NCBI RefSeq assembly: GCF_014596465.1
Contig: NZ_MECK01000611.1
Location: 1-40,818 of the forward strand
Length of the DNA: 40,818 nt
Reading direction: 5' to 3'
Origin: Streptomyces sp. CBMA123
GTDB taxonomy: Bacteria; Actinomycetota; Actinomycetes; Streptomycetales; Streptomycetaceae
The notes below the pieces were generated by a model. It worked only from the letters and a program-made list of their open reading frames with translations. It was not told the DNA's origin and made no database searches. Each line of letters begins with the position of its first letter. The stretch's first letter is position 1. Positions 36,201 through 40,818 of this stretch are shown here, piece after piece. The position numbers and the translations under genes were made by a program.

Positions 36201-39200
36201 CCAGGACGAACCGGCCGGGGTGCTCGGCGGCGGCGCTGCGGACCAGGCCGCGTACGGCCGCGCCGGCCACGCCGCGGGTCAGGACGGCCAGGCGTGCGGC
36301 CGCCCGCTCCGGCTGCTCGGCCAGGAAGTCCTGGACGAGCGCGCGGGCCCGCTGGACGAGGGCGTGCACGGAGTCCGCGTCGGCTTCCGCAGTGAGTACC
36401 GGGCTCGGCACCACCTCGGTCCGTGTGCTCGCGGTGAGGGGCACCCACTGGGTGTGCAGCACCGCGGCCCGCGCCTCGGCGGCCGGACGGACGGTCACCG
36501 CGGTGATGTCCGCGACCGGGTTACCGGACAGGTCGGTCAGTGTCGCGCGGTAGGTGCCGGTGCCCGTCCGGGCCAGGTGGACCCGGGCGGACGACACACC
36601 GGTGGTGTGCACGGCGACGCCGGAGAACGAGAACGGCAGCCGGACCCGGGTGTCGGGGCTGAGCAGGATCAGCGGCTGGAGTGCGGCGTCCAGGAGCGCG
36701 GGGTGGATGCCGAAGCGGGCGCCGTCGGGGACGGACACCTCGGCGTACAGTTCGTCCTCGCCCTGCCACAGCTCCCGCACGCCGCGGAACGCGGGTCCGT
36801 ACTGGTATCCGAGTCCGGCGAGGAAGCCGTAGAACCCTTCGGGGTCCACGGGTTCGGCGTTCCTCGCGGGCCAGTCGAGGCGTCCGGCCGTCACCCGGCC
36901 GCCGAGAGTTCCGGACGCGTGGCGGACCCAGCCGTCGCCGCCCTTGGAGTGCACGGTGACCGGGCTGCGGCCGGCGTCGTCCGGGGCGCCGACCGAGACC
37001 TGGATCTCCGTCGGTGTGTCCGAGAGCGCGAGGGGCAGGTGCAGGACGAGGTCGTCAAGGGTCCCGCCGCCCAGGGTGGCGAGTTCGAGGAAGGCGGTGC
37101 CCGGCAGCAGGACCGTTCCGTCGACGGCGTGGTCGGCCAGCCAGGGGTGGGTGCGGGTGGAGACGCGGCCGCTGTGCACGGTGCTCCCGTCGGGCAGTTC
37201 GACCGTGGTGCCCGCCAGCGGGTGCCCGGTGCCGTGGTCGCCGGCCGCGGGGGTGAGCCAGTAGGTGCTGCGCTGGAAGGCGTAGCGCGGCAGCCTGACG
37301 CCGTGCGGGCGGTCGTGCGGCCAGGTCACGGCGACGCCCTGGACGTGGAGGCGGGCCAGGGCGGTGTGGAATTCCCCGATGGCGCCGTGGTCGCGGCGCA
37401 GGGTGCCGGTCGCCACGCCGTCCAGGTCCTGCACCAGCACCGGGTGCGGGCTGACTTCCACGAACACCTCGTGGCCGTCGGCGGTGAGCCGGACGGTGGC
37501 CAGGTCGAACCGTACGGGTTCGCGGAGGTTGCGGTACCAGTAGCCGGCGTCGAGGACGGAGGTGTCGACCGGTTCCGCGGTGACCGTGGAGTAGAAGGGG
37601 ATCGCCGCGGACCGGGGCCGGATGTCCGCGAGGTCGGTCAGAAGCTGCTCGCGGATCGCCTCGACCTGCGCCGAGTGCGCCGCGTAGTCGACGGGGATGG
37701 CGCGGGCGCGGATGCCGTCCCTGGCGCAGGCTGCCAGCAGTTCGTCCAGGGCCCCGGGTTCGCCGGACACGACGACGGTCGAGGCGGAGTTGACCACCGC
37801 GACGGTGATCCGGTCGCCCCAGGGGCTCAGGTAGCCGGCGGCATCGTCCGCGGACAGCGCGACCGAGACCATGCCGCCGTGTCCGGCCAGGGCGACCAGG
37901 GCCTTGCTGCGCAGGGCGACCGCCTTGGCGGCGTCCTCCAACGACAACGCCCCCGCCACATACGCCGCCGCGATCTCCCCCTGCGAATGCCCGACCACCG
38001 CATCAGGCTCCACACCATGCGCACGCCACAACTCCGCCAGCGCCACCATCACCGCGAACAGAGCGGGCTGCACCACATCCACCCGCTCCAGCGCACCACC
38101 ACCGACCAGCACCTCCACCAACGACCAATCCGTGTACGGCGCCAACGCCGCATCACACGCATCGATCACCCCCCGGAACACCGGCTCCGACCCGTACAAC
38201 TCCCCACCCATCCCCACCCACTGCGCACCCTGCCCCGGAAACACGAACACCGACCGACCCAGCGAGCGGGCGTTCCCGGTGACCAGACCAGGCGCCGTGC
38301 CGCCCTCGGCCAGTGCCTCCAGGGCGGCGGCGGAGCCCACCACCACGGCCCGGTGCTCGAACACGGTGCGGGCAGCCAGAGCACCCCCGACCGCCGCCGG
38401 ACTCACCTCGGGATGTACGGCGGTGAAGGCGACCAGCCGGCGCGCCTGCTCCCGCAACGCCGCCTCGGACCTGGCCGACAGCGGCCAGAGGACCTGGTCG
38501 TCCGCGCGGCCCCGGGGAGAGGGCGCGGCGGAGTCGGCCTGGGCGGGCTGTTCGAGGATGCTCTGCTCGATGATGACGTGGGCGTTGGTGCCGCTGATGC
38601 CGAACGCGGAGACGGCGGCACGGCGGGGGCGCCCGGTCCCGGGCCAGGCGACCGGTTCGGTGAGCAGGCGGACCGCGCCGGAGGCCCAGTCGACGTGCGG
38701 GGTGGGCGCGTCGACGTGCAGGGTCGGCGGCAACTGCCCGTGCCGCATCGCCATCACCATCTTGATCACACCCGCGACGCCGGCCGCCGCCTGGGTGTGG
38801 CCGATGTTCGACTTCACCGACCCCAGCCACAACGGCTCCACCCGGTCCTGACCGTAGGTCGCCAGGAGTGCCTGAGCCTCGATGGGGTCACCGAGCGTGG
38901 TCCCGGTGCCGTGCGCCTCCACCGCGTCCACCTCGGACGCCTCCAACCCGGCATTCGCCAACGCCTGCCGGATCACCCGCTCCTGCGACGGACCGTTCGG
39001 CGCGGTCAGGCCGTTGGACGCCCCGTCCTGGTTGGTGGCAGTGCCTCGGACGACCGCCAGCACCTCGTGGCCGTTGCGGCGGGCGTCGGACAGGCGTTCC
39101 AGCAGCAGCAGACCGGCGCCCTCGGCCCAGCCCGCCCCGTCGGCCGCGGCGGCGAAGGACTTGCTGCGGCCGTCGGGCGCGCTCGCCCCCTGCCGGGACA

Positions 39201-40818
39201 TCTCGGTGAACAGCATGGGTGCCGCGTTGACGGTGACGCCGCCGACCAGGGCGAAGGAGCACTCTCCCGAGCGCAGCGCCTGAGCGGCCAGGTGCAGGGC
39301 CACCAGGGACGACGAGCAGCCGGTGTCCAGGGACAGTGCCGGGCCGAGCAGCCCCAGCTGGTACGCCAGCCGGCCGGACCCCACGCTCGACGCGGTACCG
39401 GTGACCTGGTAGCCCTCCAGGTCGTCGGGGACCGGCCCGGCGGCGTAGCCGGTGGACCAGATGCCGGTGAACACGCCGGTGGGTGTGCCCGCCAGCGTGG
39501 TCGGGTCGATACCGGCGTACTCGATGGTCTCCCACGCGGTCTCCAGCAGGATGCGCTGCTGCGGGTCCATGGCGAGCGCCTCGCGGGGCGATATCCCGAA
39601 GAACGCCGCGTCGAAGTCGCCGGCGGCGTCGAGGAAGCCGCCCTGGGACGTGCTCGACGTGCCGGGGCGGCTTCCCGTCGGGTCGTACAGGCGGTCGGTG
39701 TCCCATCCCCGGTCGGCCGGGAAGTCGCCGACCGCGTCCACGCCGTCCGCGACCAGCCGCCACAGGTCCTCGGGGGTACCGACACCTCCGGGGTAGCGGC
39801 AGCCCATGCCGATGATCGCGATCGGCTCGTCCGTCGCGGCCGGGGCCGGGGCCTGCGGCGCGTCCTGTTCGCCGGACTCGCCGGACAGGTGGGCGGCCAG
39901 CCGTGCCGGGGTGGGGTGGTCGAAGACGAGGGTGGCGGGCAGTCTCACCCCGAGCGCGGCGGCCAGGCGGTTGCGCAGTTCCACCGCGGTCAGTGAGTCG
40001 AAGCCCAGGTCCTTGAACGCGTGCCGGGGGTCGAGCCGCTCGGGGGTGGCGTGTCCCAGCACCCCGGCGACGTGGGTGGTGATCAGCTCCAGCAGGTCGG
40101 TGCCCTCGGCGGGGAGCACGGGTCGGAGGGCCTGCGGCCGGCTGTGGGCCTCGGGCAGGTCCCGGAGCAGCCGGCTCGGCCGCGCGTGGGTGTAGGCGCG
40201 GGCGAACTGTGCCCAGTCGGCCTCGGTGACGACCGCGAGGGCCTCGTCGTGGTCGAGGACGTCCTGGAGCGCGTCGAGTGCCCGGCCCGGGTCCAGTTCG
40301 CCGAGGCCGAGCAGGGTGCGCTGGCGCTGCACGGGCTCCAGGGCCGCCATGCCGCCTTCGGCCCAGATGCCCCACGCGACGGAGGTCGTGGCGCGGCCCT
40401 GGGCGCGGTGCTGTGCGGCCAGGGCGTCGAGGTAGGCGTTGCCGGCGGCGTAGGCCGCGCCGTGGCCGTCGCCCCACACGCCCGCGGTGGAGGAGAACAG
40501 GACGAAGGCGTCGAGGTCCGGCAGGAGTTCCGCCAGGTTCGCCGCCCCGGCGACCTTGGCCATGATGACCTCGGCGAACTCCGCCGGTGTCGTGTCGGCC
40601 AGCCTGGTCGCCCTGATCACGCCGGCGGTGTGGAAGACCGCGCGGATGTCGCGGACGCGCTCGACGAGGTCCCGCAGGGCGTCCCGGTCGGCCACGTCGC
40701 ACGCCGCCACAGTCACCCGCGCCCCGGCTGCCTCCAGTTCGTCGCGCAGGCCGGCCGCGCCGGGTGCGTCGGGGCCGCGGCGGGCGGCCAGCACGATGTG
40801 CTCCGCGCCCTGCCGCGC
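24238..40818 (-). CDS. Type I modular PKS, at least four modules, 5' end outside the window (PKS A)
   Basis: The frame is open to the right edge. The visible part (about 5526 residues) begins inside a KR domain (ARQGAEHIVLAARRG), so the codon at 40794 is not the start. Order: KR-ACP (end of module A0), then A1 KS-AT-DH-ER-KR-ACP, A2 KS-AT-DH-KR-ACP, A3 KS-AT-DH-KR-ACP. A C-terminal docking tail of about 80 residues follows, with helices of the type LDQLKSTL and VAARLEALLAAW and an acidic end DDELFSLLDD. A1 and A2 have methylmalonyl-type ATs, A3 a malonyl type. Every KS keeps Cys and both His. The A1 KR has Ala where the catalytic Ser should be. The tail is of the class that pairs with the N-terminal coiled coil of PKS B, which follows 2 bp later. 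Confidence 0.96.
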   Translation of the reverse strand, partial: ARQGAEHIVLAARRGPDAPGAAGLRDELEAAGARVTVAACDVADRDALRDLVERVRDIRAVFHTAGVIRATRLADTTPAEFAEVIMAKVAGAANLAELLPDLDAFVLFSSTAGVWGDGHGAAYAAGNAYLDALAAQHRAQGRATTSVAWGIWAEGGMAALEPVQRQRTLLGLGELDPGRALDALQDVLDHDEALAVVTEADWAQFARAYTHARPSRLLRDLPEAHSRPQALRPVLPAEGTDLLELITTHVAGVLGHATPERLDPRHAFKDLGFDSLTAVELRNRLAAALGVRLPATLVFDHPTPARLAAHLSGESGEQDAPQAPAPAATDEPIAIIGMGCRYPGGVGTPEDLWRLVADGVDAVGDFPADRGWDTDRLYDPTGSRPGTSSTSQGGFLDAAGDFDAAFFGISPREALAMDPQQRILLETAWETIEYAGIDPTTLAGTPTGVFTGIWSTGYAAGPVPDDLEGYQVTGTASSVGSGRLAYQLGLLGPALSLDTGCSSSLVALHLAAQALRSGECSFALVGGVTVNAAPMLFTEMSRQGASAPDGRSKSFAAAADGAGWAEGAGLLLLERLSDARRNGHEVLAVVRGTATNQDGASNGLTAPNGPSQERVIRQALANAGLEASEVDAVEAHGTGTTLGDPIEAQALLATYGQDRVEPLWLGSVKSNIGHTQAAAGVAGVIKMVMAMRHGQLPPTLHVDAPTPHVDWASGAVRLLTEPVAWPGTGRPRRAAVSAFGISGTNAHVIIEQSILEQPAQADSAAPSPRGRADDQVLWPLSARSEAALREQARRLVAFTAVHPEVSPAAVGGALAARTVFEHRAVVVGSAAALEALAEGGTAPGLVTGNARSLGRSVFVFPGQGAQWVGMGGELYGSEPVFRGVIDACDAALAPYTDWSLVEVLVGGGALERVDVVQPALFAVMVALAELWRAHGVEPDAVVGHSQGEIAAAYVAGALSLEDAAKAVALRSKALVALAGHGGMVSVALSADDAAGYLSPWGDRITVAVVNSASTVVVSGEPGALDELLAACARDGIRARAIPVDYAAHSAQVEAIREQLLTDLADIRPRSAAIPFYSTVTAEPVDTSVLDAGYWYRNLREPVRFDLATVRLTADGHEVFVEVSPHPVLVQDLDGVATGTLRRDHGAIGEFHTALARLHVQGVAVTWPHDRPHGVRLPRYAFQRSTYWLTPAAGDHGTGHPLAGTTVELPDGSTVHSGRVSTRTHPWLADHAVDGTVLLPGTAFLELATLGGGTLDDLVLHLPLALSDTPTEIQVSVGAPDDAGRSPVTVHSKGGDGWVRHASGTLGGRVTAGRLDWPARNAEPVDPEGFYGFLAGLGYQYGPAFRGVRELWQGEDELYAEVSVPDGARFGIHPALLDAALQPLILLSPDTRVRLPFSFSGVAVHTTGVSSARVHLARTGTGTYRATLTDLSGNPVADITAVTVRPAAEARAAVLHTQWVPLTASTRTEVVPSPVLTAEADADSVHALVQRARALVQDFLAEQPERAAARLAVLTRGVAGAAVRGLVRSAAAEHPGRFVLVDMGDASEEDAVRAAMTAGDEPELALRREGVLVPRQARYAPELTAPDGAYRLSESGTGQLDDLALLPWQEAALEPGQVRVAVRAAGLNFRDVLITLGMYPDRPPLGGEGAGTVLEVGPGVTAWRPGDRVLGMMPGAFGPRAVADHRLLTAIPDGWSFTEAASVPIAFTTAWYGLFDLGELRPGDRVLVHSGAGGVGMAAVQLALNSGAEVFATASPAKWDTLRRLGLADDHIGSSRDTRFADRFPAMDVVLNSLAGELTDASLRLLADGGRFVELGKTDVRSPEGLIYRAFDLNDVDPARQGAILSRVVALVADGTLEPLPVTAADLRQAVASFRLMSQARHTGKIVLTVPQPIDPDGTVLITGGTGTLGQAVARHLVSRYGVRHLLLVSRGGGAVPHLEPQGDVDVRVVACDVADRDALAAVLDSIPAAHPLTAVVHAAGVLDDTVVERLTAEQLDRVLRPKVDGAWHLHELIREHHLAAFVLFSAAAGVLGNAGQAGYAAANSYLDAFAAHRQTLGLPAVSMAWGYWEQESGMTAHLTAADRQRLARNGIRPISIERALAMFDTALAAGRPALTTADLSMPQTLPTPKAPASDLLSLVAAHTATVLGHSDAAAITPGLAFRDLGFDSLTSVELRNRLAGATGLRLPATLVFDHPTPADLADHLTAELSGAGRGVVSVVPVGGVGVGVDPVVIVGMGCRLPGGVGSPEELWGLVSGGVDAIGGFPGDRGWDVEGLFHPDADHPGTSYTRSGGFLVDAAGFDADFFGISPREALAMDPQQRVLLETAWETFEDAGIDPTSLRGSQTGVFTGIWSSGYVGSPDQAPPDTEGYLATGISPSITSGRVSYLLGLQGQAVSVDSACSSSLMAIHLAAQALRSGECTLALAGGVTVSVTPLQFTEFSRQRALAPDGRCKPFSSTADGTAWGEGAGLVLLERLSDARRNGHRVLAVVRGSAVNQDGASNGLTAPNGPSQERVIRQALANAGLEASEVDAVEAHGTGTTLGDPIEAQALLATYGRDRVEPLWLGSVKSNIGHTQAAAGVAGVIKMVMAMRHAELPPTLHVQEPTPHVDWDTGDIRLLTEARPWPETGRPRRAGISAFGASGTNAHVVIEQFPEETPEQPAADDSVEPTVWLLSGKTDDALRAQALRLADHITAHPELRPAAIGRALATTRTMLAHRAALVGSTRTDLMAELAALADGDPRVITGVTGSLGRSVFVFPGQGAQWVGMGGELYGSEPVFRGVIDACDAALAPYTDWSLVEVLVGGGALERVDVVQPALFAVMVALAELWRAHGVEPDAVVGHSQGEIAAAYVAGALSLEDAAKAVALRSKALVALADQGGMVSVGLGHERADEFVARWDGRLTVAVVNAPGSVVVSGDLDALDELLTACEAEGIRARRLPVDYAAHSVQVEAIREQLLTDLAGITPHPAVIPFYSTVTGEPVDTSALDAGYWYRNLREPVRFDLAVEALTQDRYGVFVEVSPHPVLVPVMDGVVTGTLRRGSGRQEFHLALARLHTQGVAVDWTPVFPGESRHVPLPTYAFQHRPYWLNPAAAKGDVSAAGLESAGHPLLGAVVELAGDQSVLLTGRLSTATRPWLADHVVLGSVLLPGTVFVELAMHAGRQAGCDVLDELVLEAPMILPDDGSVPVQVVVGAPDGTGRRPVTVHSRADGTWLRHATGMLATGDRPHPYDTGEPWQPAGEPVDLTDFYDTLAAQGYEYGPVFAGVREIRRQGDELYAEVALPADTRDRFGLHPALLDAALQPLTLLAAGRLPFSFAGVSMRKAGSTARVRLTPTGPDTFRVALADESGPLAVIDALTVRHRPPGIPGAGADQLFRLDWVPVESTGEPPAVHHVTPPAGDPVAAAHTVAAETLGVLQDFLRDGDGRLAVVTRGAVGPDPVDLPSSVVWGLVRAAQAEHPDRFVLVDTDDRVLVAGDEPQLVVRDGAAHAARLVRAEAAPAPGPLDPNGTVLITGGTGTLGRLVARHLRDRHGIRHLLLLSRTAAEVDFDAEVVACDVADRDALAAVLDSIPAAHPLTAVVHAAGVLDDGVVESLTPGRIDQVLRPKADAAWHLHELTKDLGLSAFVLFSSAAGVLGGPGQANYAAANAFLDALAVHRRALGLPGVSLAWGQWAEASGLTGHLTDTDRTRLARAGVLPMPTDQALALFDLALGAADPALVPAHLDLSAASTRPLLSRLTRSRPARRTDRPGLGRELAALPETEQHSRVLELVTGQTAAVLGHTDTAAVSAERAFKDLGFDSLTAVELRNRLSAVAGVRLPATLVFDYPTPDALAGHLRSLLVGARRQAPASPVPVGVPVSGDPVVVVGLGARYPGGVGSAQELWDLVAAGADAVGEFPSDRGWDVGRLYDPAGGPGTSYTRSGGFLGDAGGFDAAFFGISPREALAMDPQQRVLLETVWETFEDAGIDPTSLRGSQTGVFTGIWSSGYGAGAQPPDLEGYLSTGTATSVTSGRVSYLLGLEGPAVSVDTACSSSLVAIHLAAQALRSGECSLALAGGVTVMATPAGFVEFSRQRGLAADGRVKAFAEAADGTAWGEGAGVVLLERLSDARRNGHRVLAVVAGSAVNQDGASNGLTAPNGPSQERVIRQALANAGLEASEVDAVEAHGTGTTLGDPIEAQALLATYGRDRVEPLWLGSVKSNIGHTQAAAGVAGVIKMVMAMRHGQLPPTLHVDAPTSHVDWSAGHVSLLTEARPWPETGRPRRAGVSAFGISGTNAHVILEAPAVDPAEERSPESPATPTPAAVVPVPWLLSAKSEQALRAQARRLQAYAAKASDADGIGVALASRTRFAHRAMVTGPEALAALVRGEAHPGLVTGEARGSGGSAFVFSGQGGQWVGMGRGLYGVFPVFARVLDEVCGLLGLPVGVLFEDGEGVLGETSFTQRGVFALEVALFRLVESLGVRPDFVVGHSVGEVAAAHVAGVLGLEDACVLVGARGRLMQGLAGGGAMVSVRASVEEVVGSLVPGAEVAAVNGVDAVVVSGDEAAVVAVGEVWRGRGRRVGRLEVSHAFHSARMDPVLGELGRVAAGLSFGEPVIPVVSTVAGRPVDMGEPEYWVRQVREPVRFADALEWLAGRGVTGFVEVGPHPLLVGNGLMRRGGDSVERLFAGLGRLWADGAVDWTPPVAAAARASGGRVPSYAFQHQHYWLQPTTPAPTGDGRIDHPLLRDVMELPDDNGVVLTGQLATAAQPWLTEHVISGSPLLPAAAFVDLALRAGEHVGCPGVEDLTLETPLVVADGVQVSVTVGPDRAGRRSVSIHSRADGEWVRHATGTLGAVPVAPREPWARQWPPHAEAVDLDAFYDDLADAGFAYGTAFQGLRAAWRDGDTLYAEVAAPPGDTRFALHPALLDAAIQIVTVADDRAKMPFAFAGISWWRGAEHARVRLTVTGRDTCAIGLADQSGAPVAEIASLTLRRPAGATTQDVPYQVAWPVLEAATAEPDIPVHHATSPVETLRVIQDFLTTDTPRMVVATRNAVPVRPGEDVDPQATAVWGLVRSAATEHPGRFVLVDGADGDKVRLAGDEPQLAIRAGAVHIPRLERVRTEPLPSLLSPQGMVLVTGGTGTLGGTIARHLAVRHGVRHLLLVSRSGPDAPRAAALTADLAALGATADIVACDVSDREAVARLLAEHPVTSVIHAAGTLADTVVESLTPQQFARVWEPKALAARHLHELTSDLEAFVLFSSAAGVLGGAGQANYAAANAYLDGLAAHRHAQGQPAVSLAWGYWAEASGMTGGLTATDRHRLARAGVRPLPTTDALALFDAALTAGTPTLAPVRFDLPALRRAGDPPALLRELVRPRRRQAADRVRTPADVLQLVVGQVALVLGHSSPEAVNPDQAFTDIGFDSLTAVELRNQLDADTGLRLPATLVFDHPTPARLAAFLHTRLHGTEPDPLLAELDQLKSTLDAAAADADYETVAARLEALLAAWTAKRTGSAAGVDEASDDELFSLLDDAHRRTEVIRSGESRNAEEQ
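24241..24470 (-). other. C-terminal docking domain of PKS A
   Basis: After the last ACP the chain forms predicted helices (LAELDQLKSTLDAAA, then YETVAARLEALLAAW), a short linker and an acidic segment (ASDDELFSLLDDAHRRTE). This is the class of tail that forms a helical bundle and binds the coiled-coil N-terminus of the next PKS, here MSDEEKLRTYLKRATADL of PKS B. Confidence 0.8.
26695..27683. repeat. Malonyl-AT block, copy in module A3
   Basis: This is the partner of 9971-10962. The shared codon choices (many G- or T-ending codons such as GGG, TTG and GTG on the coding strand) differ from the C-ending style of flanking DH and KR DNA, so the block was copied at DNA level and not conserved by protein selection. 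Confidence 0.9.
28883..29271. repeat. KS N-terminal/linker block, copy in module A3
   Basis: This is the partner of 12165-12553. Together with the AT block it shows that modules A3 and B3 share most of their KS-AT DNA. Confidence 0.85.
32200..32557. repeat. Methylmalonyl-AT block, copy in module A2
   Basis: This copy belongs to the four-member AT repeat family. The sequence past the AT start, toward the KS, is unrelated to the other copies, so the block boundary is sharp. Confidence 0.85.
33751..34185. repeat. KS N-terminal/linker block, copy in module A2
   Basis: This is the partner of 17909-18343, with a constant offset of 15842 bp and no indel visible. Confidence 0.85.
34200..39835 (-). 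other. PKS module A1: KS-AT(methylmalonyl)-DH-ER-KR(Ser to Ala)-ACP
   Basis: The KS (39830-38560) reads DTGCSSS instead of DTACSSS but keeps its Cys (39318-39316). The AT (38260-37385) has GHSQGEIAAA and YAAHS. The DH has HAVDGTVLLPG and HPALLDAALQPL. The ER (36060-35150) has GLNFRDVLITLGMYP and GAGGVGMAAVQLA. The KR has LDD (B-type), Tyr and Asn, but the usual FSSAAG reads FSAAAG, so the catalytic Ser (codon 34743-34741) is Ala. The ACP has LGFDSLTSVELRNRL. If the KR works, C13 is a methylene; if not, it stays a ketone and DH and ER are idle. Confidence 0.9.
37890..38255. repeat. Methylmalonyl-AT block, copy in module A1
   Basis: This copy belongs to the four-member AT repeat family. Downstream of the ALRSKAL helix this copy diverges (VALSADDAAGYL against VGLGHE in the others), marking the other edge of the block. 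Confidence 0.85.
39880..40818 (-). other. PKS module A0 (partial): A-type KR-ACP
   Basis: The KR lacks the LDD motif (HTAGVIRATRL) and has Trp eight residues before the catalytic Tyr (GVWGDGHGAAY), the marks of an A-type KR giving the L-configured hydroxyl. Ser, Tyr and Asn are intact. The residue that separates A1 from A2 subtypes is Gly, so I do not call the subtype. The ACP has LGFDSLTAVELRNRL (39963-40012). Upstream domains are outside the window, so a DH cannot be excluded, though A-type KRs are rarely paired with an active DH. Confidence 0.85.

Noticed and set aside
40792..40794. GTG at 40794 as the start of PKS A
   Set aside because: It lies inside the KR core, and the frame remains open with KR-like sequence to the window edge.
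1..40818. tRNA, rRNA, insertion sequence or attachment site
   Set aside because: I saw no tRNA-like cloverleaf, rRNA, transposase or integrase sequence on either strand.

Overview
The window is about 72% or more G+C, with codon use, gene families and polyketide synthase (PKS) architecture typical of an actinomycete, most likely Streptomyces or a close relative. A TTA leucine codon in the glycosyltransferase gene fits that too. Most of the window (3391-40818, minus strand) is the 3' part of a type I modular PKS cluster. The first 3.1 kb looks like the flank of the cluster.

Layout from left to right. Positions 1-532 (+) are the C-terminal end of a saccharopine-dehydrogenase-like (trans-acting enoyl reductase type) protein. 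A TetR regulator (571-1212, -) is transcribed divergently from an amidase-signature hydrolase (1353-3089, +), across a 140-bp spacer with nested TCTAGA-centred palindromes. Positions 3090-3390 hold a perfect 18-bp hairpin, what looks like a fragment of a ferritin-like (VioB-type) gene, and a second hairpin just beyond the PKS operon. The operon then reads right to left: PKS A (24238-40818, 5' end outside the window), PKS B (6803-24235), a KAS III-like/cytochrome P450 fusion protein (4554-6806) and a macrolide-type glycosyltransferase (3391-4554). The genes are 2 bp apart, overlap by 4 bp and overlap by 1 bp respectively, so they are probably co-transcribed and translationally coupled. The operon promoter is not in the window.

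Domain order as read: PKS A = [..KR-ACP] - [KS-AT-DH-ER-KR-ACP] - [KS-AT-DH-KR-ACP] - [KS-AT-DH-KR-ACP] - docking. PKS B = docking - [KS-AT-DH-ER-KR-ACP] - [KS-AT-DH-ER-KR-ACP] - [KS-AT-DH-KR-ACP-TE]. Four ATs look methylmalonyl-specific and the last AT of each protein looks malonyl-specific. By colinearity (inference) the released acyl end would carry a 2,3-double bond, methyls at C4 and C6, an 8,10-diene with methyl at C10, and a methyl at C12. C13 would be fully reduced, unless the KR of module A1, which lacks its catalytic serine, is inactive. C15 would carry a hydroxyl set by an A-type KR. The terminal thioesterase would release the chain as a macrolactone or acid. The P450 would oxidise it, the glycosyltransferase would add a sugar, and the KAS III-like half may act as an acyltransferase. 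I cannot name the product.

The most unusual items are the KAS III-P450 fusion with a Ser-type active site, the KR with Ala in place of the catalytic Ser, large near-identical blocks shared between modules with codon use unlike their surroundings, and the TTA codon in the glycosyltransferase.
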